Of a stretch of DNA of 30,741 nt, positions 1-7,750 are shown piece by piece (position 1 is the stretch's first letter; each line of letters begins with the position of its first letter). The stretch covers positions 1-30,741 of the forward strand of contig DAIEMM010000130.1 of NCBI GenBank assembly GCA_027349605.1, given 5' to 3'. The notes under the pieces were generated by a model. The model saw nothing but the letters and a program-made list of their open reading frames with translations. It did no database searches and was not told where the DNA came from. A program made the position numbers and the translations under genes. The DNA comes from Anaeromyxobacteraceae bacterium. GTDB lineage: Bacteria; Myxococcota; Myxococcia; Myxococcales; Anaeromyxobacteraceae.

Positions 1-21
1 GTCGCCACACGAGGAAGTTCC

Positions 22-1398
22 ATGGCCCCCGTCCCCAACTCCACGCTGGACCTCATCGGGCGTACGCCAGTCGTCAAGCTACAGGGCTTCGACACCGGAC
101 CTTGCGAGGTCTTCCTCAAGCTCGAGAACCAGAATCCCGGCGGCTCCATCAAGGACCGGATCGGCCGCTCCATGATCGCTGCAGCCGAATCCGATGGACA
201 CATCGGGCCCGACCAGCGGCGCCTCGTCGAGGCCACGGCCGGGAACACCGGGCTCGGCCTGGCGCTCGTGGCCGCGCAGCGGGGCTACCAGCTCACGCTC
301 GTCATCCCGGACAAGATGAGCCAGGAGAAGGTGCAGCACCTCCGGGCGCTCGGCGCCGAAGTCGTGCTCACCCGCTCCGACGTCGAGAAGGGGCACCCGG
401 ACTACTATCAGGACCTGGCGCAGCGCATCGCCGTCGAGGAGCGCGCGTTCTACGTGAACCAGTTCGGGAACCCCGCGAACCCCCTGGCCCACGAGACCAC
501 CACGGGACCGGAGATCGTGGAGCAGCTCGATGGTCGGCTGGACGCGATGGTCTGCGGTGTCGGCTCCGGCGGTACGATCACCGGGCTCTCCCGGCATCTT
601 GCTCGGACCGTTCCATCCTGCGAGATGGTGCTTGCCGATCCGGAGGGCTCGGTGCTCGCCGGATACGTCCAGACCGGCACGATTGGTGCGGCGGGTTCGT
701 GGCTCGTGGATGGCATCGGGGAGGACTTCATCCCGCCCATCTGCGACCTGTCACGCGTCCAGAAGGCGTACACCATTCCGGACCGCGAGAGCCTGGAGAC
801 GGCCAGGGCGCTTCTACGCCGGGCCGGCATCCTGGCGGGCTCGTCCTCCGGGACTCTGCTCGCAGCCGCATTGCGCTACTGCCAAGAGCAGGACCGTCCG
901 AAGCGGGTCTGCACGCTCGTCTGCGACAGCGGCAACAAGTACCTCTCCAAGATGTTCAACGACGATTGGATGTCCGATCAAGGGCTCGGGAGTCGCCACC
1001 TCGTTGGGGACCTGAGCGACGTCGTGGGCCGGCGACAGCAAGATGGATCCGTGGTGACGGTTCGTCCCTCCGACACGCTGCTCGTCGCCTACGCCCGTAT
1101 GCGGATGTACGACGTCTCCCAGTTGCCGGTAATGGATGGCGCCCGGCTCGTGGGCATCCTCGACGAATCGGACCTGTTGCATGCGGCGGTGGACCGCCCC
1201 GCACGCCTTCGCACGCCGGTCGGCGAGGTGATGTCGACCCGACTGCGGACGGTTCGGCCCTCGGCTCCGGTCCAGGAGGTCGTCGCGATGATCGACGATG
1301 GCTATGTGCCAATCGTCACGGATGGTGACGCGTTCCTGGGACTGGTGACGGCGATCGACCTCGTGAATCACCTCCGGAGGCAGGCGCTCAAGTCGTGA
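22..1398 (+). CDS. cbs: Cystathionine beta-synthase (PLP fold plus C-terminal CBS pair)
   Basis: A 458-residue PLP enzyme of the cysteine synthase/cystathionine beta-synthase family, expected to condense serine (or an activated serine) with homocysteine in the cytoplasm. The PLP lysine is K44 in GGSIKDR; the substrate loop EATAGNTG lies at about 70-77 and the phosphate-binding loop GSGGTITG at about 181-188. TAGNTG is a variant of the TSGNTG of cysteine synthases. Residues about 338-458 form two CBS motifs, the usual regulatory module. There is no N-terminal heme domain as in animal enzymes. The GAGGAAGTTCC just upstream of the ATG gives a ribosome site. It is first in the window, so upstream operon partners are not visible; it is followed by a hairpin and a separate sulfur-transport operon. 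A cysteine synthase activity cannot be excluded. Confidence 0.9.
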   Translation: MAPVPNSTLDLIGRTPVVKLQGFDTGPCEVFLKLENQNPGGSIKDRIGRSMIAAAESDGHIGPDQRRLVEATAGNTGLGLALVAAQRGYQLTLVIPDKMSQEKVQHLRALGAEVVLTRSDVEKGHPDYYQDLAQRIAVEERAFYVNQFGNPANPLAHETTTGPEIVEQLDGRLDAMVCGVGSGGTITGLSRHLARTVPSCEMVLADPEGSVLAGYVQTGTIGAAGSWLVDGIGEDFIPPICDLSRVQKAYTIPDRESLETARALLRRAGILAGSSSGTLLAAALRYCQEQDRPKRVCTLVCDSGNKYLSKMFNDDWMSDQGLGSRHLVGDLSDVVGRRQQDGSVVTVRPSDTLLVAYARMRMYDVSQLPVMDGARLVGILDESDLLHAAVDRPARLRTPVGEVMSTRLRTVRPSAPVQEVVAMIDDGYVPIVTDGDAFLGLVTAIDLVNHLRRQALKS

Positions 1399-1414
1399 TG
1401 CGCCCCACCGAGGC

Positions 1415-1439
1415 GTGAGTCGCCGGGAGGCGACCTCAC
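1415..1439 (+). terminator. Strong hairpin after the cystathionine beta-synthase gene
   Basis: GTGAG-TCGCC, loop GGGA, GGCGA-C-CTCAC gives ten base pairs with one bulged C, 16 bases after the stop codon. There is no T-run after it, so it is a hairpin-type end or mRNA stabiliser, not a classic intrinsic terminator. It separates cbs from the next promoter. Confidence 0.5.
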
Positions 1440-1454
1440 ATCTCTCGCACGGGT

Positions 1455-1486
1455 TTGACGCCACCCTGTCATCCGTTATATAGGAT
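1455..1486 (+). promoter_or_regulatory. Importer operon promoter with 16-bp box shared with the sulfite reductase operon
   Basis: TTGACG at 1455-1460 can serve as -35, and TATAGG (1479-1484) or TAGGAT (1481-1486) as -10. Overlapping the -10 is ATCCGTTATATAGGAT at 1471-1486, a box with ATCC/GGAT ends that recurs with 14 of 16 bases identical at 23994-24009. A repressor of the Rrf2/CymR kind acting on sulfur genes is a possibility by analogy only. The ATG at 1498 would lie only about 4-7 bases from the predicted transcription start. Confidence 0.5.
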
Positions 1487-1497
1487 ATTCATCCGTC

Positions 1498-2298
1498 ATG
1501 ACGACACAAGCCGAAGTGGGGTCCGTATCGGCCATTCGACTCCGCCAACTCTCCAAGACCTACGAAGGGCACGGGCGGACCGAAGATCTCGTCGCCCTCA
1601 GGGACGTGAACCTCGACGTCGCGCCCGGGGAGGTGCTGGCGGTGGTCGGCGCCAGCGGGTGTGGCAAGAGCACCCTGCTGCGAATCATCGCCGGGCTGGA
1701 GAGGGGGCACATCGGAACGGCAGAGGTCGGTGGCACTCCGGTCACCGGACCGAGCCCCGACCGTGGCGTGGTGTTCCAGGAGCACCGCCTGCTCCCGTGG
1801 CTCACGGTGGAGCAAAACGTGGCCTTCGCCGTCCCCCACCTCGCGCCCCGCGAGCGTCGCGAAACCGTCGCCGAGCACGTTTCCCTGGTTGGGCTCCGAG
1901 GCTTCGAGCGCTGCTATCCCGCCCAGCTCTCCGGCGGCATGGCCCAGCGCGTGGCCATCGCGCGCGCCCTGGCGCCTCGGCCGGGCGTCCTCCTCCTCGA
2001 CGAGCCATTCGGCGCGCTCGACGCATTCACCCGAATGCAGATGCAGGAGGAAGTGCTTCGGATCTGGGAGGCGGAGCGCACCACCCTGGTGCTCGTCACG
2101 CACGACATCGACGAGGCCTTGTTCCTCGGCGACCGCGTGGTGGTGATGACCAGCCGGCCGGGCACGGTGCGGCGCATCTTCCCGGTCGAGCTCCGGCGCC
2201 CACGCGACCGGACCAGCTGGGAGTTTGCCGCGCTTCGGAAGGCAATTCACCAGGAGTTCTTTCAGAGCCGTGCGCGTGAACCCGAGTTCCAGATCTGA
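1498..2298 (+). CDS. ABC importer ATPase, sulfonate/taurine/nitrate type
   Basis: A 266-residue cytoplasmic ATPase of the SsuB/TauB/NrtD group that powers uptake through the permease two genes downstream. Walker A GASGCGKST is at 51-59, the signature LSGGMAQR near 144-151, Walker B VLLLDEP near 164-170 with the D-loop GALD, and the H-loop VTHD after it. It is the first gene of a four-gene run (ATPase, binding lipoprotein, permease, acyl-CoA ligase) with short gaps. No Shine-Dalgarno is evident before ATG 1498 and the promoter is very close, so a near-leaderless mRNA or a slightly later start such as GTG 1516 is possible. Substrate within the sulfonate/taurine/nitrate group cannot be settled from the ATPase. 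Confidence 0.88.
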   Translation: MTTQAEVGSVSAIRLRQLSKTYEGHGRTEDLVALRDVNLDVAPGEVLAVVGASGCGKSTLLRIIAGLERGHIGTAEVGGTPVTGPSPDRGVVFQEHRLLPWLTVEQNVAFAVPHLAPRERRETVAEHVSLVGLRGFERCYPAQLSGGMAQRVAIARALAPRPGVLLLDEPFGALDAFTRMQMQEEVLRIWEAERTTLVLVTHDIDEALFLGDRVVVMTSRPGTVRRIFPVELRRPRDRTSWEFAALRKAIHQEFFQSRAREPEFQI

Positions 2299-2314
2299 CC
2301 CAAAGGAGATCGTC

Positions 2315-3289
2315 ATGACCCATCGCATCCCTCACGTCGCGCTCGGCCTGGCCCTTGCCGCAATCGTGCCGCTCCTCGCCTGCCAGAAGGCGGACAGGCC
2401 ATCGGTCGTGAAGCTGGACTACGCCACCTACAACCCGGTCGGCCTGCTCCTGAAGGACAAGGGCTTCCTGGAGCGGGAACTGGACAAGGACGGCATCAAG
2501 GTCGAGTGGGTCAAGAGCCTCGGCTCCAACAAGTCGCTCGAGCTCCTCAACTCGAAGAGCGTCGATTTCGGCTCCACGGCCGGCGCGGCCGCGCTCATCG
2601 CGAGGTCGAACGGAAACCCGATCCGTTCGATCTACGTCTACTCCAAGCCGGAGTGGACGGCCCTCGTCACCACGCCAGGAAGCGGCATCCAGAGGATCGA
2701 GGACCTCAAGGGCAAGAAGGTCGCGGTCACCCGGGGGACGGACCCCTTCGTGTTCCTGGTCCGATCGCTCGCCTCTGTCGGGCTCAGCGACAAGGACGTC
2801 GAGATCGTGCCCCTCCAGCACCCGGACGGGAAGACGGCGCTGGAGCGCGGGGACGTGGCGGCCTGGTCCGGCCTCGATCCACTCATGGCTACGAGCGAGG
2901 TGGAGAAGGGGTCGAAGCTCTTCTTCCGCAGCCCCGACTGGAACACCTACGGCGTGCTCAACGTCCGCGACGAGTTCGCGCAGAAGTACCCGTCCATCGT
3001 CGATCGCGTGCTATTGGCCTACGAGCAGGCCCGGAAGTACGCCATCGAGCACCCCGACGAGCTGAAGGCGGCCCTCGCCAAGGAGGCCCACCTCAGCGAC
3101 CCGGTGGCGGTCGTGGTCATCGGGCGAACCGACATCACCTCGGGGTCGATCGGCGAGAAGCAGGCGGCGGCGATCCTCGCCGCTGGAGACGTCCTGAAGA
3201 GGAGCGGCGTCGTGAAACCGGACGTCGACGTGGCCGCCGTGGTGAATTCCCTCGTCGACGTCAGCTTCTCCGCTCGGCTGCCGAAGTGA
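2315..3289 (+). CDS. Substrate-binding lipoprotein of the sulfonate/nitrate-type ABC importer
   Basis: A 324-residue extracytoplasmic binding protein of the SsuA/TauA/NMT1-like family. The start chosen is ATG 2315 because AAAGGAG lies 6-8 bases upstream and the protein then begins with a classic lipoprotein signal peptide ending LLAC, so Cys23 would be lipidated and the protein anchored at the membrane. The open frame extends further upstream but overlaps the ATPase gene. The body has the repeating pattern of the family: an early segment on a ligand mimic pathway (about residues 28-45), GSTAGAAAL near 85-93, a DLKGKKVAVTRG hinge near 128-139 and late helices. It overlaps the permease gene by GTGA at 3286-3289. 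The ligand is not readable from sequence; organosulfur compounds fit the neighbouring cbs and the shared sulfur box. Confidence 0.85.
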   Translation: MTHRIPHVALGLALAAIVPLLACQKADRPSVVKLDYATYNPVGLLLKDKGFLERELDKDGIKVEWVKSLGSNKSLELLNSKSVDFGSTAGAAALIARSNGNPIRSIYVYSKPEWTALVTTPGSGIQRIEDLKGKKVAVTRGTDPFVFLVRSLASVGLSDKDVEIVPLQHPDGKTALERGDVAAWSGLDPLMATSEVEKGSKLFFRSPDWNTYGVLNVRDEFAQKYPSIVDRVLLAYEQARKYAIEHPDELKAALAKEAHLSDPVAVVVIGRTDITSGSIGEKQAAAILAAGDVLKRSGVVKPDVDVAAVVNSLVDVSFSARLPK

Positions 3290-4146
3290 GCTCGACGGTG
3301 GCCAGCTCGCCCGATGGCGCCGTCGGAGTCGCGCTTCCGTCTGCAGGATCGGCCCCGCCAAGGAGCTGTTCCCGCCAGCCTGGCATCCCTTCGCCGGCGG
3401 AATGGGGCCCTGTCGCCGGGCTGGTGGTGCCGGGCTTCACCCTCGTCCTGTGGGAGGTGCTGGCGCGCACCGGGGTGCTCCCCGCCAACTGGCTTCCGGC
3501 GCCGACCGTGATCGCGGCCACCATCGGCGACCTGGCTGCAACCGGGGAGCTGTGGGGCCATCTCGGAGCCACCCTGGCTAGGGTGACCGCGGGGTTCCTG
3601 CTGGGCGCGGCGGTGGCAACCGTGCTCGGCATCCTCACGGGTGCATCGCCGGGGCTCCGCGCGTTGCTCGACCCGTTGCTCCAGGCGCTCCGCAACATCC
3701 CCTCGATGGCCTGGATACCGCTCTTCCTGCTCTGGCTGGGGATCCAGGAGGCGTCCAAGGTGACGCTCATCGCCGTGGGCGCCTTCTTCCCGGTCTACCT
3801 GAACCTGCTCCAGGGAATCCTCCACATCAACCCCAGGCTGGTCGAGGTGGGGCGCGTGTATGGGTACCGGCGCCTCGGGCTTGTCCGGCACGTCCTCCTG
3901 CCCGCCACGCTACCGGCCTATCTCGTCGGCCTCCGGAGCGGCCTCGGGCTGGCCTGGATGTTCGTCGTGGCCGCCGAGATCATGGGCGCGAGCCGGGGCC
4001 TCGGGTACGTGATGGTCGACGGCCAGACCTCCAGCCGCGCCGACTTGATCCTGGCGAGCCTGATCCTCTTTGCCGTGCTCGGCAAGGTCACCGAGAGCCT
4101 CCTGGTCCTCTCCGGACGCCCCTTTCAGCACGGAAGCTCTACCTGA
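3286..4146 (+). CDS. ABC importer permease, sulfonate/taurine/nitrate type
   Basis: A 286-residue inner-membrane permease (SsuC/TauC-like) with about six hydrophobic segments. The start is taken as GTG 3286, whose GTGA overlaps the stop of the lipoprotein gene; this explains the otherwise overlong open frame that begins at 2506 and runs antiparallel in frame to the lipoprotein. The first about 35 residues are polar and low in complexity before the first membrane helix. The cytoplasmic EAA-type loop contacting the ATPase is visible as EVGRVYG-RRLGLVRHVLLPATLP near 185-206. It is followed after 26 bases by the acyl-CoA ligase gene. Confidence 0.87.
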   Translation: MSSTVASSPDGAVGVALPSAGSAPPRSCSRQPGIPSPAEWGPVAGLVVPGFTLVLWEVLARTGVLPANWLPAPTVIAATIGDLAATGELWGHLGATLARVTAGFLLGAAVATVLGILTGASPGLRALLDPLLQALRNIPSMAWIPLFLLWLGIQEASKVTLIAVGAFFPVYLNLLQGILHINPRLVEVGRVYGYRRLGLVRHVLLPATLPAYLVGLRSGLGLAWMFVVAAEIMGASRGLGYVMVDGQTSSRADLILASLILFAVLGKVTESLLVLSGRPFQHGSST

Positions 4147-4172
4147 CCCGCCATCCCCGGAGACCTCCACCG

Positions 4173-6146
4173 ATGCCCGCACTGTCATCCTCCGATCTCG
4201 TCGCGCCGCCGCCCGCTCCCCGCCCGGTCGAGGTGACGGACCTGGACGCATATCGTCGCCTGCATGCGCAGAGCTTGGCCGACCCGGAGGGCTTCTGGCG
4301 CGAGCGCATCGCTCCGTTCCGCTGGACCCGCCCGCCGGATCGGATCCTGGAGGGAGACGGCCCGGGGGCTCGCTGGTTCGTGGGGGGGCAACTGAACGTC
4401 GCCGACAACGCCCTCGACCGCTGGGTGGACGAGGGACATGGAGATCGGACCGCCCTGATCTGGGAGAGCGAAGGAGTCGATCACCTTCGGCGGCCGCTGG
4501 AGACTCGCCAATATTCGTTCCGGGAACTGCGCGACGCCGTGGCACGGGCAGCGGGGGCGCTCCGCGACCTGGGGGTGCGGCAAGGCGACCGCGTCACCGT
4601 GTACCTGCCCATCGTCCCGGAACTTCCCATCGCCATGCTGGCGTGCGCCCGGCTGGGAGCGGTCCACAACGTCATCTTCGCCGGCTTCCCGGACCAGGCG
4701 CTGCTCGACCGGATAGAGGACAGCCAGAGCAGGGTCGTCGTGACGGCGGACGGCGGCTACCGTGGTGGCAAGGCCATCGCCCTCAAGTCCGTCGTCGACG
4801 CCGCGGCACGCAGGACGTCGCTCGTCGAGAAGGTCCTCGTGCTACGGCGGACGGGCGAGCCCGTAGGCTGGACGCCCGGCCGCGACCACTGGTGGCACGA
4901 GGCCTTGGAGAGAGCGACTCCCGCCGCTCCGGTGCCGGTGGCGAGCGATGCGCCCCTCTTCGTCATGTATACCTCCGGATCCACGGGGAAGCCGAAGGGG
5001 ATCACGCACGGTACTTCCGGATATCTGGTCCACACGGCGCTGACGGCACTCCATGCCTTCGACCTCCGGCCCGGAGACGTGAACTGGTGCACCGCCGATC
5101 CGGCCTGGATCACGGGTCACACCTACACGGTCTACGGGCCGCTGCTGTCCGGCGCGGCCACAGTGCTCTTCGAGGGAGTGCTCGGCTTTCCGGACTGGGA
5201 TCGGGCCTGGGACGTGGTCGAGCGGCACCGTCCGGCGGTGCTCTACTCCACGCCCACCCTCGTCCGGGCCTGGCTCCGGCAGGGGGACGCAGGCCCGCGA
5301 GAGCGAGACCTCTCCTCCCTCCGCCTGCTCGCGTCGGTGGGGGAACCCATCAGTCCGAGCGTCTGGCACTGGTTTCGGGACGTCGTGGGAGGCGGACGGA
5401 CGCCGGTGGTCGATACGTGGTGGCAGACCGAGGCCGGCGCCGCGATGATCTTCCCGTTGCCCTACGTCACCCCGGCCAAGCCCGGCTCGGCCACCCTGCC
5501 GTTCTTCGGGGTCGATCCTGCCATCGCCGATGCAGAGGGTCGATTGCTCGACGGGGAAGCGGCGGGTCAGCTGGTGATCCGGCGTCCCTGGCCAGGCATG
5601 CTGCATGGCATCTGGGGCAGCCCGGAGCGGTATCGCGACACCTACTGGAAGTCGGTACCAGGTGCGTTCGTCACGGGCGACGCCGCGCGCCGGGACGCCG
5701 ACGGGTATGTCTGGATCGTGGGGCGTACCGATGACGTCATCAAGGTGAACGGGCACCGGCTCGGGACGGCCGAGATCGAGGGAGCGGTCGTGTCCCACCC
5801 GGCGGTGTCGGAGAGCGCGGTGGTCGGCGTGCCCGACGAGCGGTCAGGTGAGGCGGTGCTCGTCTTTGTCGTGCTGAAGCCCGGATTCTCCGCCGACGCG
5901 GAGCTCGAGTCGGGAATCGTCCACGCCATCGAGGCGATGGTTGGAAAGCTGGCGCGACCGCGCGAGCTGCGCTTCCTGAAGGCGCTTCCCAAGAACCGAA
6001 GCGGCAAGATCTTGCGGCGCATGCTGCGGGAGTGGGCCGTGACCGGCAAGGTGACGGGTGACACGACGACGCTCGACGACGCCTCGGCGCTCCCTCCGTC
6101 GACGGATGGCGAGCTCGTGGATCACGTGCAGAGGGGCATCGAGTGA
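4173..6146 (+). CDS. AMP-forming acetyl-CoA synthetase-like acyl-CoA ligase
   Basis: A 657-residue ANL-family adenylating enzyme, length and architecture typical of acetyl-CoA synthetase (Acs): N-terminal ACS segment, ATP loop YTSGSTGKPKG at about 266-276, adenylate motif DTWWQTE near 415-421, hinge and C-terminal domain with the acetylation/catalytic lysine in NRSGKILRR near 613-621. A GGAGACC ribosome site precedes ATG 4173. It is 26 bases behind the importer permease and so probably co-transcribed with it. Acetate is the default substrate of this family; the operon context suggests a carboxylate delivered by the importer, for example a sulfo-carboxylate such as sulfoacetate, but this is inference. 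The stop codon region carries a perfect copy of the GTGAC-N7-GTCAC palindrome (6143-6159). Confidence 0.85.
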   Translation: MPALSSSDLVAPPPAPRPVEVTDLDAYRRLHAQSLADPEGFWRERIAPFRWTRPPDRILEGDGPGARWFVGGQLNVADNALDRWVDEGHGDRTALIWESEGVDHLRRPLETRQYSFRELRDAVARAAGALRDLGVRQGDRVTVYLPIVPELPIAMLACARLGAVHNVIFAGFPDQALLDRIEDSQSRVVVTADGGYRGGKAIALKSVVDAAARRTSLVEKVLVLRRTGEPVGWTPGRDHWWHEALERATPAAPVPVASDAPLFVMYTSGSTGKPKGITHGTSGYLVHTALTALHAFDLRPGDVNWCTADPAWITGHTYTVYGPLLSGAATVLFEGVLGFPDWDRAWDVVERHRPAVLYSTPTLVRAWLRQGDAGPRERDLSSLRLLASVGEPISPSVWHWFRDVVGGGRTPVVDTWWQTEAGAAMIFPLPYVTPAKPGSATLPFFGVDPAIADAEGRLLDGEAAGQLVIRRPWPGMLHGIWGSPERYRDTYWKSVPGAFVTGDAARRDADGYVWIVGRTDDVIKVNGHRLGTAEIEGAVVSHPAVSESAVVGVPDERSGEAVLVFVVLKPGFSADAELESGIVHAIEAMVGKLARPRELRFLKALPKNRSGKILRRMLREWAVTGKVTGDTTTLDDASALPPSTDGELVDHVQRGIE

Positions 6147-6159
6147 CTCGACTGGTCAC
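6143..6159. promoter_or_regulatory. Predicted enhancer site, perfect palindrome GTGAC-N7-GTCAC
   Basis: GTGAC TCGACTG GTCAC, both arms perfect, overlapping the stop codon of the ligase gene. Its end is 62 bp before the -24 GG of the sigma54-type promoter at 6221. Same motif as at 9024, 12116, 13401, 15110, 17788, 17808 and 27028. Confidence 0.6.
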
Positions 6160-6220
6160 GGAGTAGTTGGAAGGGCCACTCCAGGCTTGGTCAAGTGTGC
6201 GCAACCACGAGGCGCAGGCC

Positions 6221-6236
6221 TGGCTCGACGCATGCA
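6221..6236 (+). promoter_or_regulatory. Sigma54-type promoter of the small secreted protein gene
   Basis: TGGCTCGACGCATGCA: GG at 6222-6223 and GC at 6234-6235, exactly 12 apart, matching the -24/-12 consensus TGGCACG-N4-TTGCW at most positions. Only one base in the 16 differs from the promoter at 15211. Predicted transcription start near 6247, giving a leader of about 65 bases. Confidence 0.65.
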
Positions 6237-6269
6237 CTGAACCCCTCCATGCTCGGAGTGAGCGAAGGC

Positions 6270-6284
6270 GGCCGGCATCCGGCC
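6270..6284 (+). ncRNA. Leader hairpin conserved between two paralogous genes
   Basis: GGCCGG-CAT-CCGGCC, a six-pair stem with CAT loop, 27 bases before ATG 6312. The counterpart at 15260-15274 is GACCGG-CAT-CCGGTC: one base pair changes on both sides and pairing is kept. Distance to the start codon is identical. A second stem CCCGC-ACCGA-GCGGG follows at about 6284-6298 here only. Confidence 0.4.
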
Positions 6285-6311
6285 CCGCACCGAGCGGGAA
6301 AGGATGAGTTC

Positions 6312-6563
6312 ATGTCGAAGCGAATCGCATTGGCAGTGCTGATGTCGGTTCTGGCCGCGCCGGGTCTGGCAACCGAAGGCAATCAGCCGAGGGAGGCCTC
6401 CGAGGACCCCTCCACGAAGACACGCTCGAAGACCGTGTGCGTGTGCACCTTCGAAGGACGACCCGACCCGGCACGGTCGCATCCCTGTGCTCCGGTCCAG
6501 TCGGAGAAGACCGAGACCCGGAGCAACATCGACGAGCACCCCGAGGACTATCAGGCAGGCTGA
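6312..6563 (+). CDS. Small secreted C-x-C protein (83 aa), paralogue of 15302-15586
   Basis: No known family recognised. The first 20 residues form a Sec signal peptide ending APGLA; the mature part of about 63 residues is very polar, with Cys43-Val-Cys45 and Cys59, and no further hydrophobic stretch. The start ATG 6312 has AAGGATGAG upstream and yields the signal peptide. The protein at 15302 shares the signal peptide pattern (M-x-x-RI...AVL...PGLA) and a C-x-C in the mature part, and the two genes share promoter, leader length and a hairpin. A periplasmic metal-binding or redox role is plausible from the cysteines and from the predicted co-regulation with cupredoxin and efflux genes, but it is inference. 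Ends 58 bases from the convergent STAS gene, across a strong hairpin. Confidence 0.7.
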   Translation: MSKRIALAVLMSVLAAPGLATEGNQPREASEDPSTKTRSKTVCVCTFEGRPDPARSHPCAPVQSEKTETRSNIDEHPEDYQAG

Positions 6564-6585
6564 CGGCGTCGACCGGCACCCAGCA

Positions 6586-6622
6586 AGGCCCTCCTCTCCG
6601 ATGACGCGAGGGAGGAGGGCCT
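6586..6622. terminator. Bidirectional hairpin between convergent genes
   Basis: AGGCCCTCCTC (6586-6596) pairs perfectly with GAGGAGGGCCT (6612-6622), an 11-bp stem with a 15-base loop, between the plus-strand small secreted gene and the minus-strand STAS gene. It abuts the STAS stop codon. No clear T-run on either side. Confidence 0.6.
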
Positions 6623-6957
6623 CAGGGAGGGTCGTCATCGGTCGCTGCGTCCGTCCAGGCGTGCGGCACCACGTCGCCGAGCGACACACCGAGGTAGGCC
6701 AAGATCCGCACGTCACGCCGCGTGAGGCCGCGAACCCGAAACGTGCCACCCTCACGCTCGACGGCGCGCACGAGCAGAGTGACCGCGAAGATGTCGGGCT
6801 GCCGGCAGGCTCCGAAGTCCAGCATCACCACGCGCCCGCCGATGGCTCCCTCGATCTGACGGGCGACCCGCCACGCCTCGCTGACGTCGAAGTCCTGGGT
6901 CAGGGAAACGACCAAGCTGGATGCTCCATCACCCACGGCGGCGGTACCTCCATTCAC
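6622..6957 (-). CDS. STAS-domain-like protein
   Basis: A 111-residue cytoplasmic protein. About residues 13-95 have the strand/helix order of STAS (anti-sigma-factor antagonist) domains: a first strand with SLVVSLTQDFDVSEA, then VVMLDFGACRQPDIFAVTLLVRAV with the usual VxxDxxxxxxxD-like core, and a last strand GGTFRVRGL followed by a helix. The serine phosphorylated in true antagonists is not in its place, so a switch function by phosphorylation is doubtful. Start is GTG 6957, whose GTGA overlaps the stop of the upstream gene. Last gene of a five-gene minus-strand operon predicted to be driven by the sigma54-type promoter at 8943-8958. A longer upstream start is open in frame but overlaps the preceding gene extensively. 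Confidence 0.65.
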   Translation of the reverse strand: MNGGTAAVGDGASSLVVSLTQDFDVSEAWRVARQIEGAIGGRVVMLDFGACRQPDIFAVTLLVRAVEREGGTFRVRGLTRRDVRILAYLGVSLGDVVPHAWTDAATDDDPP

Positions 6958-7379
6958 AGCTCGGAAATCCCGAGCTCGCGCAGGCGTTGCCGGATCGTGC
7001 GAAGGCATCGCTCCTCGCACGCGTCGACGGGGAGTTCCACCTCGCCACGGTGCTCGACCCGGATGGCGACGAAGACCTCGTCCGAACCGGGGAGCACCTT
7101 GGAGTCGTAGAGCGAGCGATCGCAGGGCACGACCTCGATGCGAGTCTGGGCCACCTCCGGCGGGAGAGCCCAACGGACGACCTGCTCCAGTTCCTCGAGG
7201 AGCGGCCGACACTGGTCGCATCCCGGCATCGCATGTGCGGCCTTGTCGTGGACGCCCCAGACCCGCACCTCGAAGCCCACCGCCATGGGACGGTGGTCGC
7301 GATAGATGATGTCCGGGCGGACATCGAAGTGCACATGTCGGCGCTTGGCGAGGGCGCGAAGCTGCTGGAGGGTATCCAT
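6954..7379 (-). CDS. Unknown protein with CxxC motifs (141 aa)
   Basis: No family recognised. No signal peptide or membrane helix, so probably cytoplasmic. It contains Cys-Asp-Gln-Cys near residues 55-58, an isolated Cys in VVPCDR and CEERC near the C-terminus, with a helical LEELEQVV stretch between; a zinc or other metal site, or redox pair, is possible. Start ATG 7379 is chosen because it is 7 bases from the stop of the preceding gene and begins the compact fold; the frame is open further upstream but with shadow-like Arg/Ser-rich sequence. It overlaps the STAS gene by GTGA. Position between periplasmic proteins and the STAS gene suggests a role in the same stress response. Confidence 0.6.
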   Translation of the reverse strand: MDTLQQLRALAKRRHVHFDVRPDIIYRDHRPMAVGFEVRVWGVHDKAAHAMPGCDQCRPLLEELEQVVRWALPPEVAQTRIEVVPCDRSLYDSKVLPGSDEVFVAIRVEHRGEVELPVDACEERCLRTIRQRLRELGISEL

Positions 7380-7386
7380 GTGTGCC

Positions 7387-7731
7387 TTACGGCGCCGGCG
7401 GACGCTTCTGGGTGGCTGGCTCGCCGGGACGCGCCAGCTGGATGGAAGTGGCCGTGACCACGCCGTCGACCTTCCTCCCGTGGACGACGGCGCGAAGGCC
7501 CGGGGCAATGTCCGCGGGCCTGGCGGCAACGCCTCCCAGGGTGATGCGCGTCTGCGGAGTCAATGCATAGCGCTGCTCGTGCCCGTCTCCGGTCCGCACG
7601 GTCACCTGCTTCGTGTCGGCAGAGAGGACTTCCCCGCGCATGTCGACGCCGCCCTCGTGCGCCGAGGCGGGGGTCGTGAGAATCAGCGCCGCGAGAAGAA
7701 AAGCAGGAGTGATCAGCGATGGCTTCGGCAT
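7387..7731 (-). CDS. Periplasmic OB-like (DUF5666-type) protein
   Basis: A 114-residue exported protein: signal peptide to about residue 24 (TTPASA), then a small beta-rich domain with the pattern GEVLSADTKQVTVRTGDG... TRITLGGVAARPADIAPGLRAVVHG...GVVTATSIQL. That is the layout of the small beta-barrel modules called DUF5666 that occur in periplasmic proteins next to metal genes. No cysteine in the mature part. ATG 7731 gives the signal peptide; longer frames upstream run through the cytochrome gene. Fourth step: envelope operon between cytochrome c and the CxxC protein. Ligand unknown. Confidence 0.65.
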   Translation of the reverse strand: MPKPSLITPAFLLAALILTTPASAHEGGVDMRGEVLSADTKQVTVRTGDGHEQRYALTPQTRITLGGVAARPADIAPGLRAVVHGRKVDGVVTATSIQLARPGEPATQKRPPAP

Positions 7732-7750
7732 GTGGAGTCTCCGCGCTGCG

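Noticed and set aside
4070..5734. Long open frame overlapping the ligase gene on the same strand
   Set aside because: Arg/Gly/Pro-rich translation without domain signs, no ribosome site, and fully covered by the well-supported ligase; a GC-rich shadow frame.
6240..6310. Possible cobalamin or cyclic-di-nucleotide riboswitch in the leader
   Set aside because: Conserved cores of these riboswitches are missing; only simple hairpins remain.
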